Under the pieces are notes generated by a model that had not been told where the DNA came from, did not search any database, and saw only the letters and a program-made list of their open reading frames with translations. A stretch of 42,545 nucleotides of DNA from Paucibacter sp. PLA-PC-4 (GTDB lineage: Bacteria > Pseudomonadota > Gammaproteobacteria > Burkholderiales > Burkholderiaceae_C), in the NCBI RefSeq assembly GCF_026241155.1, contig NZ_JAPFGP010000031.1, forward strand, positions 1 to 42,545, in the 5' to 3' direction. Positions 17,130-25,552 of this stretch are shown piece after piece. The position numbers and the translations under genes were made by a program. How positions within the stretch are numbered: the first letter of the stretch is position 1; every line of letters begins with the position of its first letter.

Positions 17130-17981
17130 TTAGGGATCAGGGCACAGGCCCAGCGCGATTTGCGCAGCGCTGCATCTGGCTCGTTCGCCGGAAGGGACTG
17201 CAGCGACGCTCGATGTAGCAGGTCGAGCCGGGCTCGCTCCGTGCTGCGTGTCGGACGCAGGCGCCTGCGGTATCGCGGTATCAGCAGGGTGCGCGGCGGG
17301 AGGCGAATCGACGGTTGCGCTGGACGAATCGTCGACAGGAACCGTGGCTGGGGAATGGGCTGGTGTGGCGTTAGGCTGCTGGGCCACTGTGGGGGCTGGC
17401 GTCCTCGGCGACTTGCGCTCTGTCCCTGCCGCGGTACCTCGCTCATTGCGGGCAGGCGGGAAGTTGCCTGGCATCGCTGATTGCAGTACGACCCCGGCGA
17501 CTGAAAGCACCAGCAAAGACCCGCCCACACCTAGGAGTAGCCTCCGCAGCGGAGTGCGCCCAAGCAGCCCTAGGGCCGCTGCGGTGAATGCGTCAGAGGA
17601 GCGCTGTCGTGGTCGTACTGCCAAAGTGACCTCGCTAAGGTCGCGAATGTGCGCCGGATCGCCCTCTCCCTTCGTCTGGGGCGGCGGCGGACGACTACCC
17701 GGCGACGAGGTCACCGGCAGCGAGTGCGTTGTCGGCTGGGGCTTTGAAGGCGCACTCTCAGTAGTGGACGGAACCGACGACGGTAGCCATGCACGCGTCA
17801 AACGATCAATCACGTCGGCGTGAGGCAATACCGGCCAACTTTCTTGCGCCGCAACTTCTGCTTTGAACGATGCTTGTTTCAAACCAATGGCCAAGTCACT
17901 GGCGATATCGCGCTCTACGCGATGGATGAGTGCACGGAAGGCCTCACGCTCAGCGGCCAGTTGTTTCTCGTGGGCGGTCAT
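17130..17981 (-). CDS. Single-pass membrane protein paired with the TAXI protein
   Basis: This 283-residue protein of unknown family has a charged helical cytoplasmic N terminus (about 1-65), a Pro/Ser/Thr-rich linker, one membrane helix (about 147-168, after RRLLLG), and a Pro/Ala/Thr-rich periplasmic region. The C terminus is C270-x6-LGL-C280-PDP, the same motif as in the neighbouring TAXI protein. The layout fits an inner-membrane partner that could pass a periplasmic signal to the cytoplasm. No enzymatic domain is visible. The start codon ATG 17981 has no strong ribosome-binding site. Confidence 0.65.
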   Translation of the reverse strand: MTAHEKQLAAEREAFRALIHRVERDIASDLAIGLKQASFKAEVAAQESWPVLPHADVIDRLTRAWLPSSVPSTTESAPSKPQPTTHSLPVTSSPGSRPPPPQTKGEGDPAHIRDLSEVTLAVRPRQRSSDAFTAAALGLLGRTPLRRLLLGVGGSLLVLSVAGVVLQSAMPGNFPPARNERGTAAGTERKSPRTPAPTVAQQPNATPAHSPATVPVDDSSSATVDSPPAAHPADTAIPQAPASDTQHGASPARPATSSVAAVPSGERARCSAAQIALGLCPDP

Positions 17982-18057
17982 CGTGCGGATCCCAACGGTG
18001 CGGACTGGGGGCTGACGAATGTGTGAATGTTTCCCTGGCGTGTGTCGCCGAGCGCCC

Positions 18058-18076
18058 GCCGGTCCCGACTACCGGC
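18058..18076. other. Hairpin upstream of the membrane/TAXI operon
   Basis: GCCGGT (18058-18063) and ACCGGC (18071-18076) form a perfect 6-bp stem with a 7-nt loop. It sits about 80 nt upstream of ATG 17981 and below the stop of the response regulator gene. It could be a leader structure or a weak terminator; there is no T-run. A short CCCC-ttt-GGGG repeat lies nearby. No PIP or -24/-12 motif was seen in 17982-18368. Confidence 0.3.
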
Positions 18077-18141
18077 CGTTCCCGCGTGGACCAAGCATCC
18101 CCTTTGGGGGGAGATGAGGAAAATTCGGATTGGATCAATGC

Positions 18142-18249
18142 TCAGCGCATGGCCATGAAGCCCGTGAAGATGATGTGAATCCAGGGGTGGAGCGAGCATT
18201 CTCGCCATTCGATAGGGCGTGCTTGTTTGACCGCGTAGTCGCTGCGCAT
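18142..18249 (-). CDS. Possible small or remnant reading frame
   Basis: In the 387-nt gap below the response regulator gene, a minus-strand frame from ATG 18249 to TGA 18142 encodes 35 residues (MRSDYAVKQARPIEWRECS... ending HIIFTGFMAMR). Codon bias looks genuine and the aromatic-rich end is not typical of noise. The frame stays open upstream to a stop just before 18310, so this may be the tail of a decayed gene. I do not recognise it. Confidence 0.25.
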   Translation of the reverse strand: MRSDYAVKQARPIEWRECSLHPWIHIIFTGFMAMR

Positions 18250-18368
18250 GTTGCGCTCGCCGAAGACGTCGATGGTCGACGCGCTTGAGTTGCTGGATGA
18301 GCTTCATGGGTCTGGATGACAGGCGAGGGCCGCCCTGAGGATGCGCGAATGGCAATACAACTTGCGGC

Positions 18369-19070
18369 CTAGCCCTGAGCATCGGCACGTTTGGTATCGA
18401 GGCGATAGCCGCTACCGTAGACGCCGTAGAGTACGAGCTCATCGCCAACGCAGCGACGAAGCTTCTTGCGTAACTGATGCACGTGTTGTTCTAGTGTCCG
18501 TCGCGTTGGATCCTCTGGTCGGCCCAGTACCTCCTGGGATATCTGCGCACGCGAGACCAATTGACCGGAGTGCTCAAACAGCAACTGTGCCAGGGCAAGC
18601 TCGCGTGGCGTCAGGTCGACGCGATTGCGGGAAGAGACCAGCGCGCTACCCTCCAGATCGACGCTGCAGGCGGATGGTCCGAGGCCAGAGGTCCGCGTGG
18701 CAATGCCACGCCGCCGACGCAGAGCGGCTTCTACACGGGCCTGCAACTCCGGCCCCCGCACGGGGCGCATGAGGACATCGTCCGCGCCCGCTTGCAAAGA
18801 ACGGATCGATGCCGCCGCGTCCGATCCACCAATGGTAATGACGGCGAATGCGGATTCCAGCCAACCTTGACGCAGGCGCAGTACATCCCGGTACTCTTCA
18901 GTCCGCCCATCCCCTTCCATTACCACCAGTTCTACTGTCGCTTGGCGCAGCGTACGCATCAGGCTATCGATCGAGGAGAAGCGCTCGCAGTCGAAGCCTG
19001 CGCACTCGAGCGCGGTGGCTACGACAAGGTAGGTGTCGTGGTCGGAAAGGAGAAGAGCAGCTTTAGGCAC
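18369..19070 (-). CDS. hrpG: HrpG-like OmpR-family response regulator with atypical receiver
   Basis: The protein is 233 residues from GTG 19070. An OmpR-type receiver (1-118) precedes a winged helix (about 145-225) with VDLTPRELALAQLLFEHSGQLVSRAQ and GSGYRLD. OmpR-family HrpG controls hrpX/hrpB in Hrp2 systems, and this gene lies upstream of the hrpB-like gene, so HrpG-like is the likely role. The acidic pocket is kept (D10, D12) and Thr79 is present, but the phospho-acceptor position is Glu52 (VVMEG) and the conserved Lys is Arg102 (MRPV). It may work without phosphorylation. GTG 19070 is chosen because a strong sigma54 promoter lies inside the longer frame. Confidence 0.78.
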   Translation of the reverse strand: MPKAALLLSDHDTYLVVATALECAGFDCERFSSIDSLMRTLRQATVELVVMEGDGRTEEYRDVLRLRQGWLESAFAVITIGGSDAAASIRSLQAGADDVLMRPVRGPELQARVEAALRRRRGIATRTSGLGPSACSVDLEGSALVSSRNRVDLTPRELALAQLLFEHSGQLVSRAQISQEVLGRPEDPTRRTLEQHVHQLRKKLRRCVGDELVLYGVYGSGYRLDTKRADAQG

Positions 19071-19106
19071 AGCAGTAGTTTTTCCGTCGATGGTGTGGTC
19101 AACTGA

Positions 19107-19124
19107 TTTGCAAGGCTTGTGCCA
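19107..19124 (-). promoter_or_regulatory. Sigma54 (-24/-12) promoter of the HrpG-like gene
   Basis: The minus strand reads TGGCAC-AAGCC-TTGCAAA, an exact match to the -24/-12 consensus with GG-N10-GC spacing. The predicted start is near 19098, about 28 nt before GTG 19070, the same geometry as the promoter at 2468-2484. This is the strongest promoter match in the window and links the regulator to the NtrC-type protein encoded at 1066-2430. Confidence 0.8.
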
Positions 19125-19204
19125 GCGAGTTGTTGAGCCGACGGTGAACGAAGACGGCAACCCATCAGGGGCAAAGCTGCGTCAAACGAGCGTGGGGTCT
19201 GGAA

Positions 19205-19213
19205 CCGCCGTTC
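19205..19213 (-). promoter_or_regulatory. Possible upstream activator site
   Basis: GAACGGCGG on the minus strand, preceded by TCTCT, lies 107-115 nt upstream of the predicted sigma54 start. It repeats the word found at 2559-2567 before the other sigma54 promoter. The match is short, so this is weak evidence. Apart from this and the promoter, nothing convincing was seen in 19071-19419. Confidence 0.25.
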
Positions 19214-19419
19214 GCAGAGATGCAAATAGGCTCGATGCTTCAGTGGCAGGATTGCGAAGGCTGGAGGTTGTGTCGGTCAATCTGGGCCTGCCGAGTTGAT
19301 CCGAGCAGTGATTCCTCCGCGCCCACGCAGACGCCACTTGTGTTCGGCTGCGGTGGCAGATCAACCAATCAGATGGTATGGCTTTGAGGCTGTTCCCCGT
19401 CCCCCATGTCTGCAAACAA

Positions 19420-20385
19420 TCAGCTCGCAGATGGCGCAGCAAGACCGCGCAAGCTGCCCAGCTGTTTATCAGTGAGGTTGATCCCTGCTTCTTTGGCCAA
19501 CTGCCACAGCGGATGGTCGGGATCTTGCGCGGACCCCGGCTCTGCGGCGAAGCCACTTTTCAAGGCTAGGAAGAGCGACTTCTCGCGGTTATCTCTGACG
19601 GATTGAATCGTGTCCTCGAGGAATTCACGCATCTCCACTTCGTCCGCAGGTGCGATCTCACCCTTGAGGCCAGCGATGAAGCGTTCTTCGTTGCGGCTCA
19701 CGGCCGAGCGAAGATCTTTGGCTACTTCGCTCTCTATGTTGCGCAATAGATCGATTGCCCTGGTCGCGCCAGTGCCGGCGTGCTCGAACTTCTGCAGATC
19801 GGGCAGCGCATTTCTCGTCAACTCGTCCTTGATCCGTGAACCGAATTCGGCCTGAATTCGTGCTCTGGGTGGCAACAGTGCCTCGGAAGCTTGGTACAGA
19901 GGATCGTCTCCCCAAATGTCGGGCGGTACCGGCGACGCTGATGCTCGACCTGCCCTTGTTTGTTTGCCCATCGCGTGCGAGGAAGACTCCGCGTACAAGG
20001 GATTGCTCCCCCATATATCGGAAGCTTCAACTCCCCGACGGTGATTCTGTGGGCCTGCCGTTTTTCGTGCCAGTGGGGCATGGGGGATCGCTGGCGAACT
20101 CGGCGACTGCTTGGAACTCATAGTGGCCCCTGCCAAGCCCAGACCACGAGGGGGAGGGCGTTGCGAACTAATTGTTCCTGCTGCTAAACCAATCCCGCGT
20201 TTGGGGGCAGGCATGTCTGTGGCCGTTCGCTCGCGGGATGATGGAGTTCCAACGGCTTGTGCCGACGTACTTGCCGACGGCTGCGTGGCCGAGCTAGACG
20301 CGGCGTTTGCACGAGTTATGCCCTGGTCGGGGCGAGTTGGCAAGCCGAGCCTGCCTCGTGTGCTGTTGTTATTGACTGGACTCAT
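19420..20385 (-). CDS. Candidate type III effector with DIWG-type repeats
   Basis: The 321-residue protein is not recognised. Residues 1-120 are Ser/Thr/Pro/Ala-rich and lack hydrophobic segments, as in type III export signals. They hold a threefold motif near 10, 63 and 80 (RGRLGL, RGIGLAAGTISS, RGLGLAGATMSS). Two copies of DIWGxxPLYxxS follow (123-134 and 156-167). The last 150 residues look like a charged helical domain (IESEVAKDLRSAVSRNEERFIAGLKGEI). It starts 25 nt after hrpF, at the end of the main operon, so it should be made with the translocon. It could be an effector, an accessory translocon protein or an export regulator. ATG 20385 is chosen over an upstream frame that overlaps hrpF. 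Confidence 0.6.
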   Translation of the reverse strand: MSPVNNNSTRGRLGLPTRPDQGITRANAASSSATQPSASTSAQAVGTPSSRERTATDMPAPKRGIGLAAGTISSQRPPPRGLGLAGATMSSKQSPSSPAIPHAPLARKTAGPQNHRRGVEASDIWGSNPLYAESSSHAMGKQTRAGRASASPVPPDIWGDDPLYQASEALLPPRARIQAEFGSRIKDELTRNALPDLQKFEHAGTGATRAIDLLRNIESEVAKDLRSAVSRNEERFIAGLKGEIAPADEVEMREFLEDTIQSVRDNREKSLFLALKSGFAAEPGSAQDPDHPLWQLAKEAGINLTDKQLGSLRGLAAPSAS

Positions 20386-20410
20386 GCTGCAACTGCTCTT
20401 TCGGTTGAAA

Positions 20411-22033
20411 TCAAATGACCTTGTCTGCCTTGGAGGCAATTTTTTCCTGGTTCTTGTGGGCCCACATAGCGCCCTCAGCCGCCTTCGCCGCGGTGCTGCC
20501 GACGCTGGAGTTAGTAACTTGGTCCAACGCTGTGCCGGCGGTGGCGATGCCCGCCTTAATCGCGGCCTGCTCCACGTCGCCGTTGTTCAAGGCCGTGCTG
20601 GCAGTATCCGCCGCACCTGCGATGCCCTTGTTGAACACCGCGGCGGCCTTGAAGACCAAGTTGAAGGGAGGTACGTTGACGGTCTTGCCGAGCCAATCCG
20701 CTACCTTCGATGCCGTGTCAGCAATTACTTTGCCGACCTTGAGCGCACCGTCCACAAAGTCTCTCAAACCGCCACCCTTGGCCTTCTTGATTTCGGGCTG
20801 GTCAAGCGTACCGGCAGCCATGTCCGATATCGCCTCCCGGGCCGCTGCGGTAGCCGGCGTGCGGCTAGTGCCGGCAACAGGTGTCGCAGATACCGCGTGG
20901 TCCTTCAGGCGCCGCTCGAATCCATCCAGGTCGCCGCGGCCAATCTGACCGTCATCCGACTTCAGCCATGCACCCTTGATACCTCTGATGTGGCTGCCGT
21001 TCTTGCCGTTGTCGAGGCGCCCGAAAAGAACCGGGTCATCCAACAGTCGCTGTGCCGCCTGGCGGTCCAGCGGATTGGCTTTCTCATCACTGACGATCTT
21101 GCCGAGTTTTTCTCGAGTCAGATTTCCGTTCTTGAAAAAGATGCCTGTCGGGTCTTGCCTCAGCCGATCGACAGTGTCGCGCTCGACATCGTTGAGCCGC
21201 GTTGCACTGGAGATGTTGTCTTCCATATCGGCGCGCTTCACGCGGTCCTGCCCGCCATTTAGCGCTCTCCATGCATCGGGGTTGCGAGTGAAGTGATGTG
21301 CGGCCGCCTTGAGTTGAGGCGGCATCTTGTCGCCGTCGGCGGTGCCGTCGACGATCTCCTTCAAGCCATCGAGTGACACGTCGTCCGGCAGATACTGCGC
21401 ATACTTGTAGAGTTCCTTCTGCGCGTCCTCGGTGGTGATCGTCCGCGGCGCGGGCAAATCCTCACCGGAACCGGATGCCGATGAGGGGATATAGTGATCT
21501 GCGAAGGAGGCCGCCTGTGTCTTGTTCAGCGTCTTCAGCGCCGGATCCTCGGCAACAACGCGTACATCGTGGACGCTTAACTTACCGTCCTTCTTACCGG
21601 TATTAGCGCTTTCCAGCCGCTCGAACATGCCGGGCGTGGAGAGAACTGTGTGCAAGGCCTCGCGCACGTCGGGCGCGGTCTTCGGATCGTTCGCCATTTT
21701 CTCGAGTTGCTCCCGATTCATGGCTTTCTTGAACAACCCACCATGGCGCTCAAGCGTGGCGAGTGCGTCCAGTCCATCATCGCCACCGGCCCAGGCCGCT
21801 ACTCCTACTGGAGCCCGGGCTGGCGGGGTTTCTGCCTCTGTTCGCCGCTCTTTCTCGAGGGCTTGGGTCATGGAGCAGATCATCGTCAGCAGCAGATGAT
21901 CGATGTGGGACTCGCTTTGGCCGCTGCGATGTCCAGCGGGCGTTGCGGGTGCGCGGCAGTCGATCGCACCGGTCACGCTGCGTGCGTAGGGCGGCCCAGT
22001 GCAGGGTAGCGGCTGATTGATGGCGCCTTTCAT
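20411..22033 (-). CDS. hrpF: HrpF/NolX-type translocon protein
   Basis: This 540-residue protein matches HrpF (Xanthomonas) and NolX (rhizobia), which insert into the host membrane for effector passage. Three related segments of about 35 residues occur at 106-140, 222-258 and 306-340, each ending in a pattern like LLxxPxxFxRL. DG-rich loops follow two of them (149-153 and 360-370). The C-terminal third (about 395-530) is Ala-rich with hydrophobic helices (VNVPPFNLVFKAAAVFNKGIAGAA), the expected pore-forming part. A strong ribosome-binding site (AAGGAG) precedes ATG 22033, so the N-terminal extension is genuine. It lies 28 nt after hrcT. Confidence 0.88.
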   Translation of the reverse strand: MKGAINQPLPCTGPPYARSVTGAIDCRAPATPAGHRSGQSESHIDHLLLTMICSMTQALEKERRTEAETPPARAPVGVAAWAGGDDGLDALATLERHGGLFKKAMNREQLEKMANDPKTAPDVREALHTVLSTPGMFERLESANTGKKDGKLSVHDVRVVAEDPALKTLNKTQAASFADHYIPSSASGSGEDLPAPRTITTEDAQKELYKYAQYLPDDVSLDGLKEIVDGTADGDKMPPQLKAAAHHFTRNPDAWRALNGGQDRVKRADMEDNISSATRLNDVERDTVDRLRQDPTGIFFKNGNLTREKLGKIVSDEKANPLDRQAAQRLLDDPVLFGRLDNGKNGSHIRGIKGAWLKSDDGQIGRGDLDGFERRLKDHAVSATPVAGTSRTPATAAAREAISDMAAGTLDQPEIKKAKGGGLRDFVDGALKVGKVIADTASKVADWLGKTVNVPPFNLVFKAAAVFNKGIAGAADTASTALNNGDVEQAAIKAGIATAGTALDQVTNSSVGSTAAKAAEGAMWAHKNQEKIASKADKVI

Positions 22034-22061
22034 GGTAGCTCCTTGATCTTAAGAATTGAGT

Positions 22062-22880
22062 TCAGGGCAGTCCGATCGCTGCGCGCAGTTGCACCAGCAG
22101 ATCGGTTGGCAAGAGGAAGCGGCGCACGTGTGTGAGTAGCACGCCGACGAGCAGGGCCAGCAGAAGCAGCGTGACAGCGCTCTTGACGGGCTGGGCCAAG
22201 CCACCGGGTTCGAGCTTGTCAGCAGCGCGAGTGAGGAAGCCAAAACCCAGTTCGATGAGTACGAGTACCAACAAAACCGGGGTAGCGAACTGGACGATGC
22301 CACGCATCAGCGACGCGCCCTGGTCGATCACGAAAAGGTCTGCGGCTGCCGTCACGCTGGGCAGCGAAGAGGTCAGTGGCCACAGCTGGAAGGATTCGAA
22401 AAGCGCCCCCAGAAACACTAGCAGACCTCCCAGTTGGTAGAACACTCCGACGAGCAGCATCAGCAGCAGTGACGCAACCGGCGTGACTTGCTCCTGCGAC
22501 ACGGGGCTGGACATCTGGGCTCCGCCGTAGCCGGCCTGCTGGTCGATCAAGGTCCCCACGGACTGAGCGATCCAGAATACAGACGACGCCATGAATCCGA
22601 TAACCAGACCGATCAAAACCTCTTTGATGACGATTCCAGTCATGGCCAGGGGAGTCAAACCGGAGAGTTCTCCTGGGGGCGCACCGAAGGCGATGAATCC
22701 GCCGATCATCACCACAAGCCCGCTGCGCACAAAGCCCTGGATGAACTGTGTGCTGGTAGGCGGAAGCAGGCTGAACGCAATCTGCACGCGCAGACTGGCC
22801 AGTGCGGTCGCCATGAACATGTCTTGCGCGGGTCCGAAGGTGTTCAGAAGCAGCTGGACTACGTCGTCTTCAGGGTTCAT
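22062..22880 (-). CDS. hrcT: T3SS export-gate protein HrcT (SctT)
   Basis: This 272-residue FliR/SctT family protein has six hydrophobic helices and the conserved QSVGTLIDQQAGYGGAQMSSP loop (about 106-126). It forms the export-gate core with HrcR and HrcS. Its start overlaps the hrpB7 stop (ATGA), so it belongs to the hrcC operon; in this island hrcT is separated from hrcR/hrcS, as in other Hrp2 clusters. Confidence 0.95.
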   Translation of the reverse strand: MNPEDDVVQLLLNTFGPAQDMFMATALASLRVQIAFSLLPPTSTQFIQGFVRSGLVVMIGGFIAFGAPPGELSGLTPLAMTGIVIKEVLIGLVIGFMASSVFWIAQSVGTLIDQQAGYGGAQMSSPVSQEQVTPVASLLLMLLVGVFYQLGGLLVFLGALFESFQLWPLTSSLPSVTAAADLFVIDQGASLMRGIVQFATPVLLVLVLIELGFGFLTRAADKLEPGGLAQPVKSAVTLLLLALLVGVLLTHVRRFLLPTDLLVQLRAAIGLP

Positions 22881-23377
22881 ATTGATGCTGCCGCGCCACG
22901 CCGAGCCGCCAGGCTACGGGCGACGGAGGTCTCTTCCGTTTCTTCTTCCGCAGCAGCCTCCAACACTTTCTCGTTTTCACGTTCGATGCGGGTCAGGTGC
23001 TCTCGCAGGGACTCAAGCCGCCGGTCATTTCGACGAATCGCAGACTGCGCGGCCTGCACCCGGCCTGCCTGCACGGCCTCATCCTTGCGCCGCTGCTCCA
23101 CGACATCGGCGGCGTTAGCGAGCGTGTGCGCCGCCTCTTGCTCTCGCAGGTTCGCCGCAATCAAAGCGTCCGCCGAAAACGGCGCCGATGTCAAACGATC
23201 GAGCTCAGCCACGATGGCTGCACGAGCGTTGGCATGTTGATCCAGCGCGGCACGCGCAGAGCTGGTTTCATGTTGTCGCTGAGCCAGTGCAAGGCGCTCG
23301 TCGGCCAGTGCGGCGACCAGCCGCTCGCTGCGGCGTTGAGCCATAGAGATCAGCGACTTCAAAATCTTGGGTTTCAC
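22877..23377 (-). CDS. hrpB7: HrpB7-like T3SS stalk protein (SctO)
   Basis: The 166-residue protein is almost entirely charged coiled coil (heptads in about 10-145; for example RRSERLVAALADERLALAQRQ). It lies between hrcN and hrcT, the place of HrpB7/SctO. SctO is the central stalk that links the ATPase ring to HrcV. Sequence is poorly conserved in this family, so the call uses position, size and coiled coil. Confidence 0.82.
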   Translation of the reverse strand: MKPKILKSLISMAQRRSERLVAALADERLALAQRQHETSSARAALDQHANARAAIVAELDRLTSAPFSADALIAANLREQEAAHTLANAADVVEQRRKDEAVQAGRVQAAQSAIRRNDRRLESLREHLTRIERENEKVLEAAAEEETEETSVARSLAARRGAAASI

Positions 23378-23390
23378 ACTCGGTTCCTGT

Positions 23391-24725
23391 TCATCGGACT
23401 ACCGCATTCAACTGCTCGAGGATGCTTGCAAAAGGGAGCAGGTCTTCAGTGCGCTGGGTCAGGAAGGCCCGCACATCTGCAGATCGTTCGACGGCGGCAT
23501 CCGCCAACGCGTCGTTGCCGGGCTGAAACTCACCCATTTGAAGCAGCATTTCCACTTCGTCGTACTTGGCCATCAGGCTTCGCAGCCGTCCAGCAGCTTG
23601 TGCATGCTCGGGCGGCACGACTTGCGTCATCACCCGCGATAGGCTCGAGAGCACGTCAATCGCGGGCCACTGGTTCCTTTCTGCGATGCGACGCGACAAA
23701 ATCATGTGTCCGTCTAGGATGCCGCGAACCTCCTCGGTGATTGGATCGCCGCCGCTCTCGTCCTCTGCCAGAACTGTGTAGAGGGCGGTAATCGATCCGC
23801 GTGCGCCCATGCCAGTTCGCTCCAGCAAGCGGGGTAGTTCGGCGAATACGGACGGGGGGAATCCACGTCGGGCTGGGGGTTCGCCGGCGGCCAGGCCGAT
23901 CTCGCGCAGGGCGCGGGCGAAGCGGGTCAGGGAATCCATCATGAGAAGGACCCTTAGGCCCTGGTCGCGGAAGTACTCAGCGATGGCGGTGGCCGTGTGA
24001 GCGGCCTTGGCCCGTTCAATGCTGGAGCGGTCGGACGTGGCGCAGACAACCACTGAGCGGGCCATGCCCTGTGGGCCGAGAATTCCTTCGATGAACTCGC
24101 GCACCTCGCGCCCTCGTTCGCCGATCAGGGCGATCACGCTGACGTCGCAATCGGCTCCTCGTGCGAGCATTCCCATCAAGGTGCTCTTGCCCACCCCCGC
24201 CGGTGCGAAGATGCCCATTCGCTGGCCTTCGCCGAGCGTCATCAGACCGTCAATGATTTTGATGCCGGTCGACAGCGGACGCTCCACCAGGGCTCGGCTC
24301 ATCGGATCGGGCGGGTCGGCAATGACCGGTCGCTGCTCTACACCAAGAAGCGGCCCTCGGCCGTCGATGGGGTTACCCAAGCCGCTCAGCACGCGGCCGA
24401 GAAGTGCAGGCCCAACCGACACACTGAGTGGTTGGCCCGTACCCAGGACGAGCGTGCCCTCTGCCACTCCAGTTAGCGAGCCGAAGGGCGAGAGGATCGC
24501 TCCGGTGCGGGCAAAGCCGACTACTTCGGCCCGTTGAAGCAGCGTGCCGCGCGGCCCGCGCAGCTCACACATCTCGCCTATGCGGGCCTCAACACCGGTT
24601 GCTCGCAGCAAGGTGCCAACGACCTCCACTACCCGGCCGGTTCGGGATACCACGTCACCGTGCTGCAGTTCGCCCTCCAGCGCTGCTGCGAATCGGTGGA
24701 AGGCGTCGTCTGTGTCCAGGCTCAT
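23391..24725 (-). CDS. hrcN: T3SS ATPase HrcN (SctN)
   Basis: This 444-residue F1-type ATPase has Walker A PAGVGKST (175-182), the [12 protein letters not shown] segment, and Walker [15 protein letters not shown]. It strips chaperones and unfolds substrates at the base of the machine. The N-terminal domain is normal and the C-terminal adaptor domain is complete. The start overlaps the hrcL stop (ATGA). Confidence 0.97.
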   Translation of the reverse strand: MSLDTDDAFHRFAAALEGELQHGDVVSRTGRVVEVVGTLLRATGVEARIGEMCELRGPRGTLLQRAEVVGFARTGAILSPFGSLTGVAEGTLVLGTGQPLSVSVGPALLGRVLSGLGNPIDGRGPLLGVEQRPVIADPPDPMSRALVERPLSTGIKIIDGLMTLGEGQRMGIFAPAGVGKSTLMGMLARGADCDVSVIALIGERGREVREFIEGILGPQGMARSVVVCATSDRSSIERAKAAHTATAIAEYFRDQGLRVLLMMDSLTRFARALREIGLAAGEPPARRGFPPSVFAELPRLLERTGMGARGSITALYTVLAEDESGGDPITEEVRGILDGHMILSRRIAERNQWPAIDVLSSLSRVMTQVVPPEHAQAAGRLRSLMAKYDEVEMLLQMGEFQPGNDALADAAVERSADVRAFLTQRTEDLLPFASILEQLNAVVR

Positions 24726-25552
24726 CGCGATGGGCGCTGCGGCGCCTCAAAATCCGCCGCCAATGGCGGCACTTCGTCCTGTACCGGGGCATGTGCCGGA
24801 TGTTCGTCCTCCTTGGCGGCGTCTGCAGATGTCTCGAGGCTGGCTGCGTGTGACTGTGCCGTAGCAACTGACGCGTCCAGCTCCTCGCTAGCAACCTGGT
24901 GCACGGCTCGCCCGATGGCCCTGCGGATCGCTGCCAATTGCGTGGGAAGCCCGGCATCAACGACACCACGCTCCGACTCGAAGAGGCAAGATCCGGGAGC
25001 GAGCCCCGCATCGGCGACTACTTCGATCTCTACCGGAGATCCCGAGATAGCACGCAGGGCGGCATCGCGATCTTCCGCGGCTACACGCAGCGTCAGCAAC
25101 GTTGTTTCCTGTACGAGCCTGCTGACGGTCCTCACCGCAGCACGAATCAGGGACGCACGGTCTTCGACTTCGACGATGCGCTCAACAGCCGTGGCGACGA
25201 TGGAGGACAGGCGGTCCACCTGTTGTCTCAGAAGGTCGTGACGCGCAGCGCCCTCCTGCAGTGCTTGAGCGGCCCAACGGTCGGCAGCCTCGCGGAATCC
25301 CTTGGCGAAACCGGCCTCCCAGGCTTGGTCGTGCAGTGCCTGGGCTCTAGCGAGCAGGGTCTCGGCATCGGCACGGGCCTCGCTCTGCAAGGCCTGCGCC
25401 TGGGATTGAGCCTTTTCGACCATCCGTTCGCATTGGTCCGATGCCGAGGCCATCATGGACTCGGCGTTGATGAGTGCCGCGTAGTCGGCGGCACGGATTA
25501 CGTTGCCGTCAGCGCCGACAGTGTTCGTTCCATGTCTGAACCAAAGAGCCAT
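24722..25552 (-). CDS. hrcL: T3SS ATPase regulator HrcL (SctL, HrpB5)
   Basis: The 276-residue protein begins [10 protein letters not shown], has a long Ala/Glu/Gln-rich helical region (about 30-120; [27 protein letters not shown]) and the C-terminal FliH/YscL fold ([19 protein letters not shown]). It links HrcN to the sorting platform. ATG 25552 lies inside the end of hrpB4 (55-nt overlap) and is the only start that keeps the family N terminus. The last 50 residues are a loose acidic tail. Confidence 0.88.
   Translation of the reverse strand: MALWFRHGTNTVGADGNVIRAADYAALINAESMMASASDQCERMVEKAQSQAQALQSEARADAETLLARAQALHDQAWEAGFAKGFREAADRWAAQALQEGAARHDLLRQQVDRLSSIVATAVERIVEVEDRASLIRAAVRTVSRLVQETTLLTLRVAAEDRDAALRAISGSPVEIEVVADAGLAPGSCLFESERGVVDAGLPTQLAAIRRAIGRAVHQVASEELDASVATAQSHAASLETSADAAKEDEHPAHAPVQDEVPPLAADFEAPQRPSR

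Noticed and set aside
20111-21262. Plus-strand frame of 383 codons across hrpF.
   Set aside because: It is antisense to the conserved HrpF repeats, has no family features, and has no promoter or ribosome-binding site.
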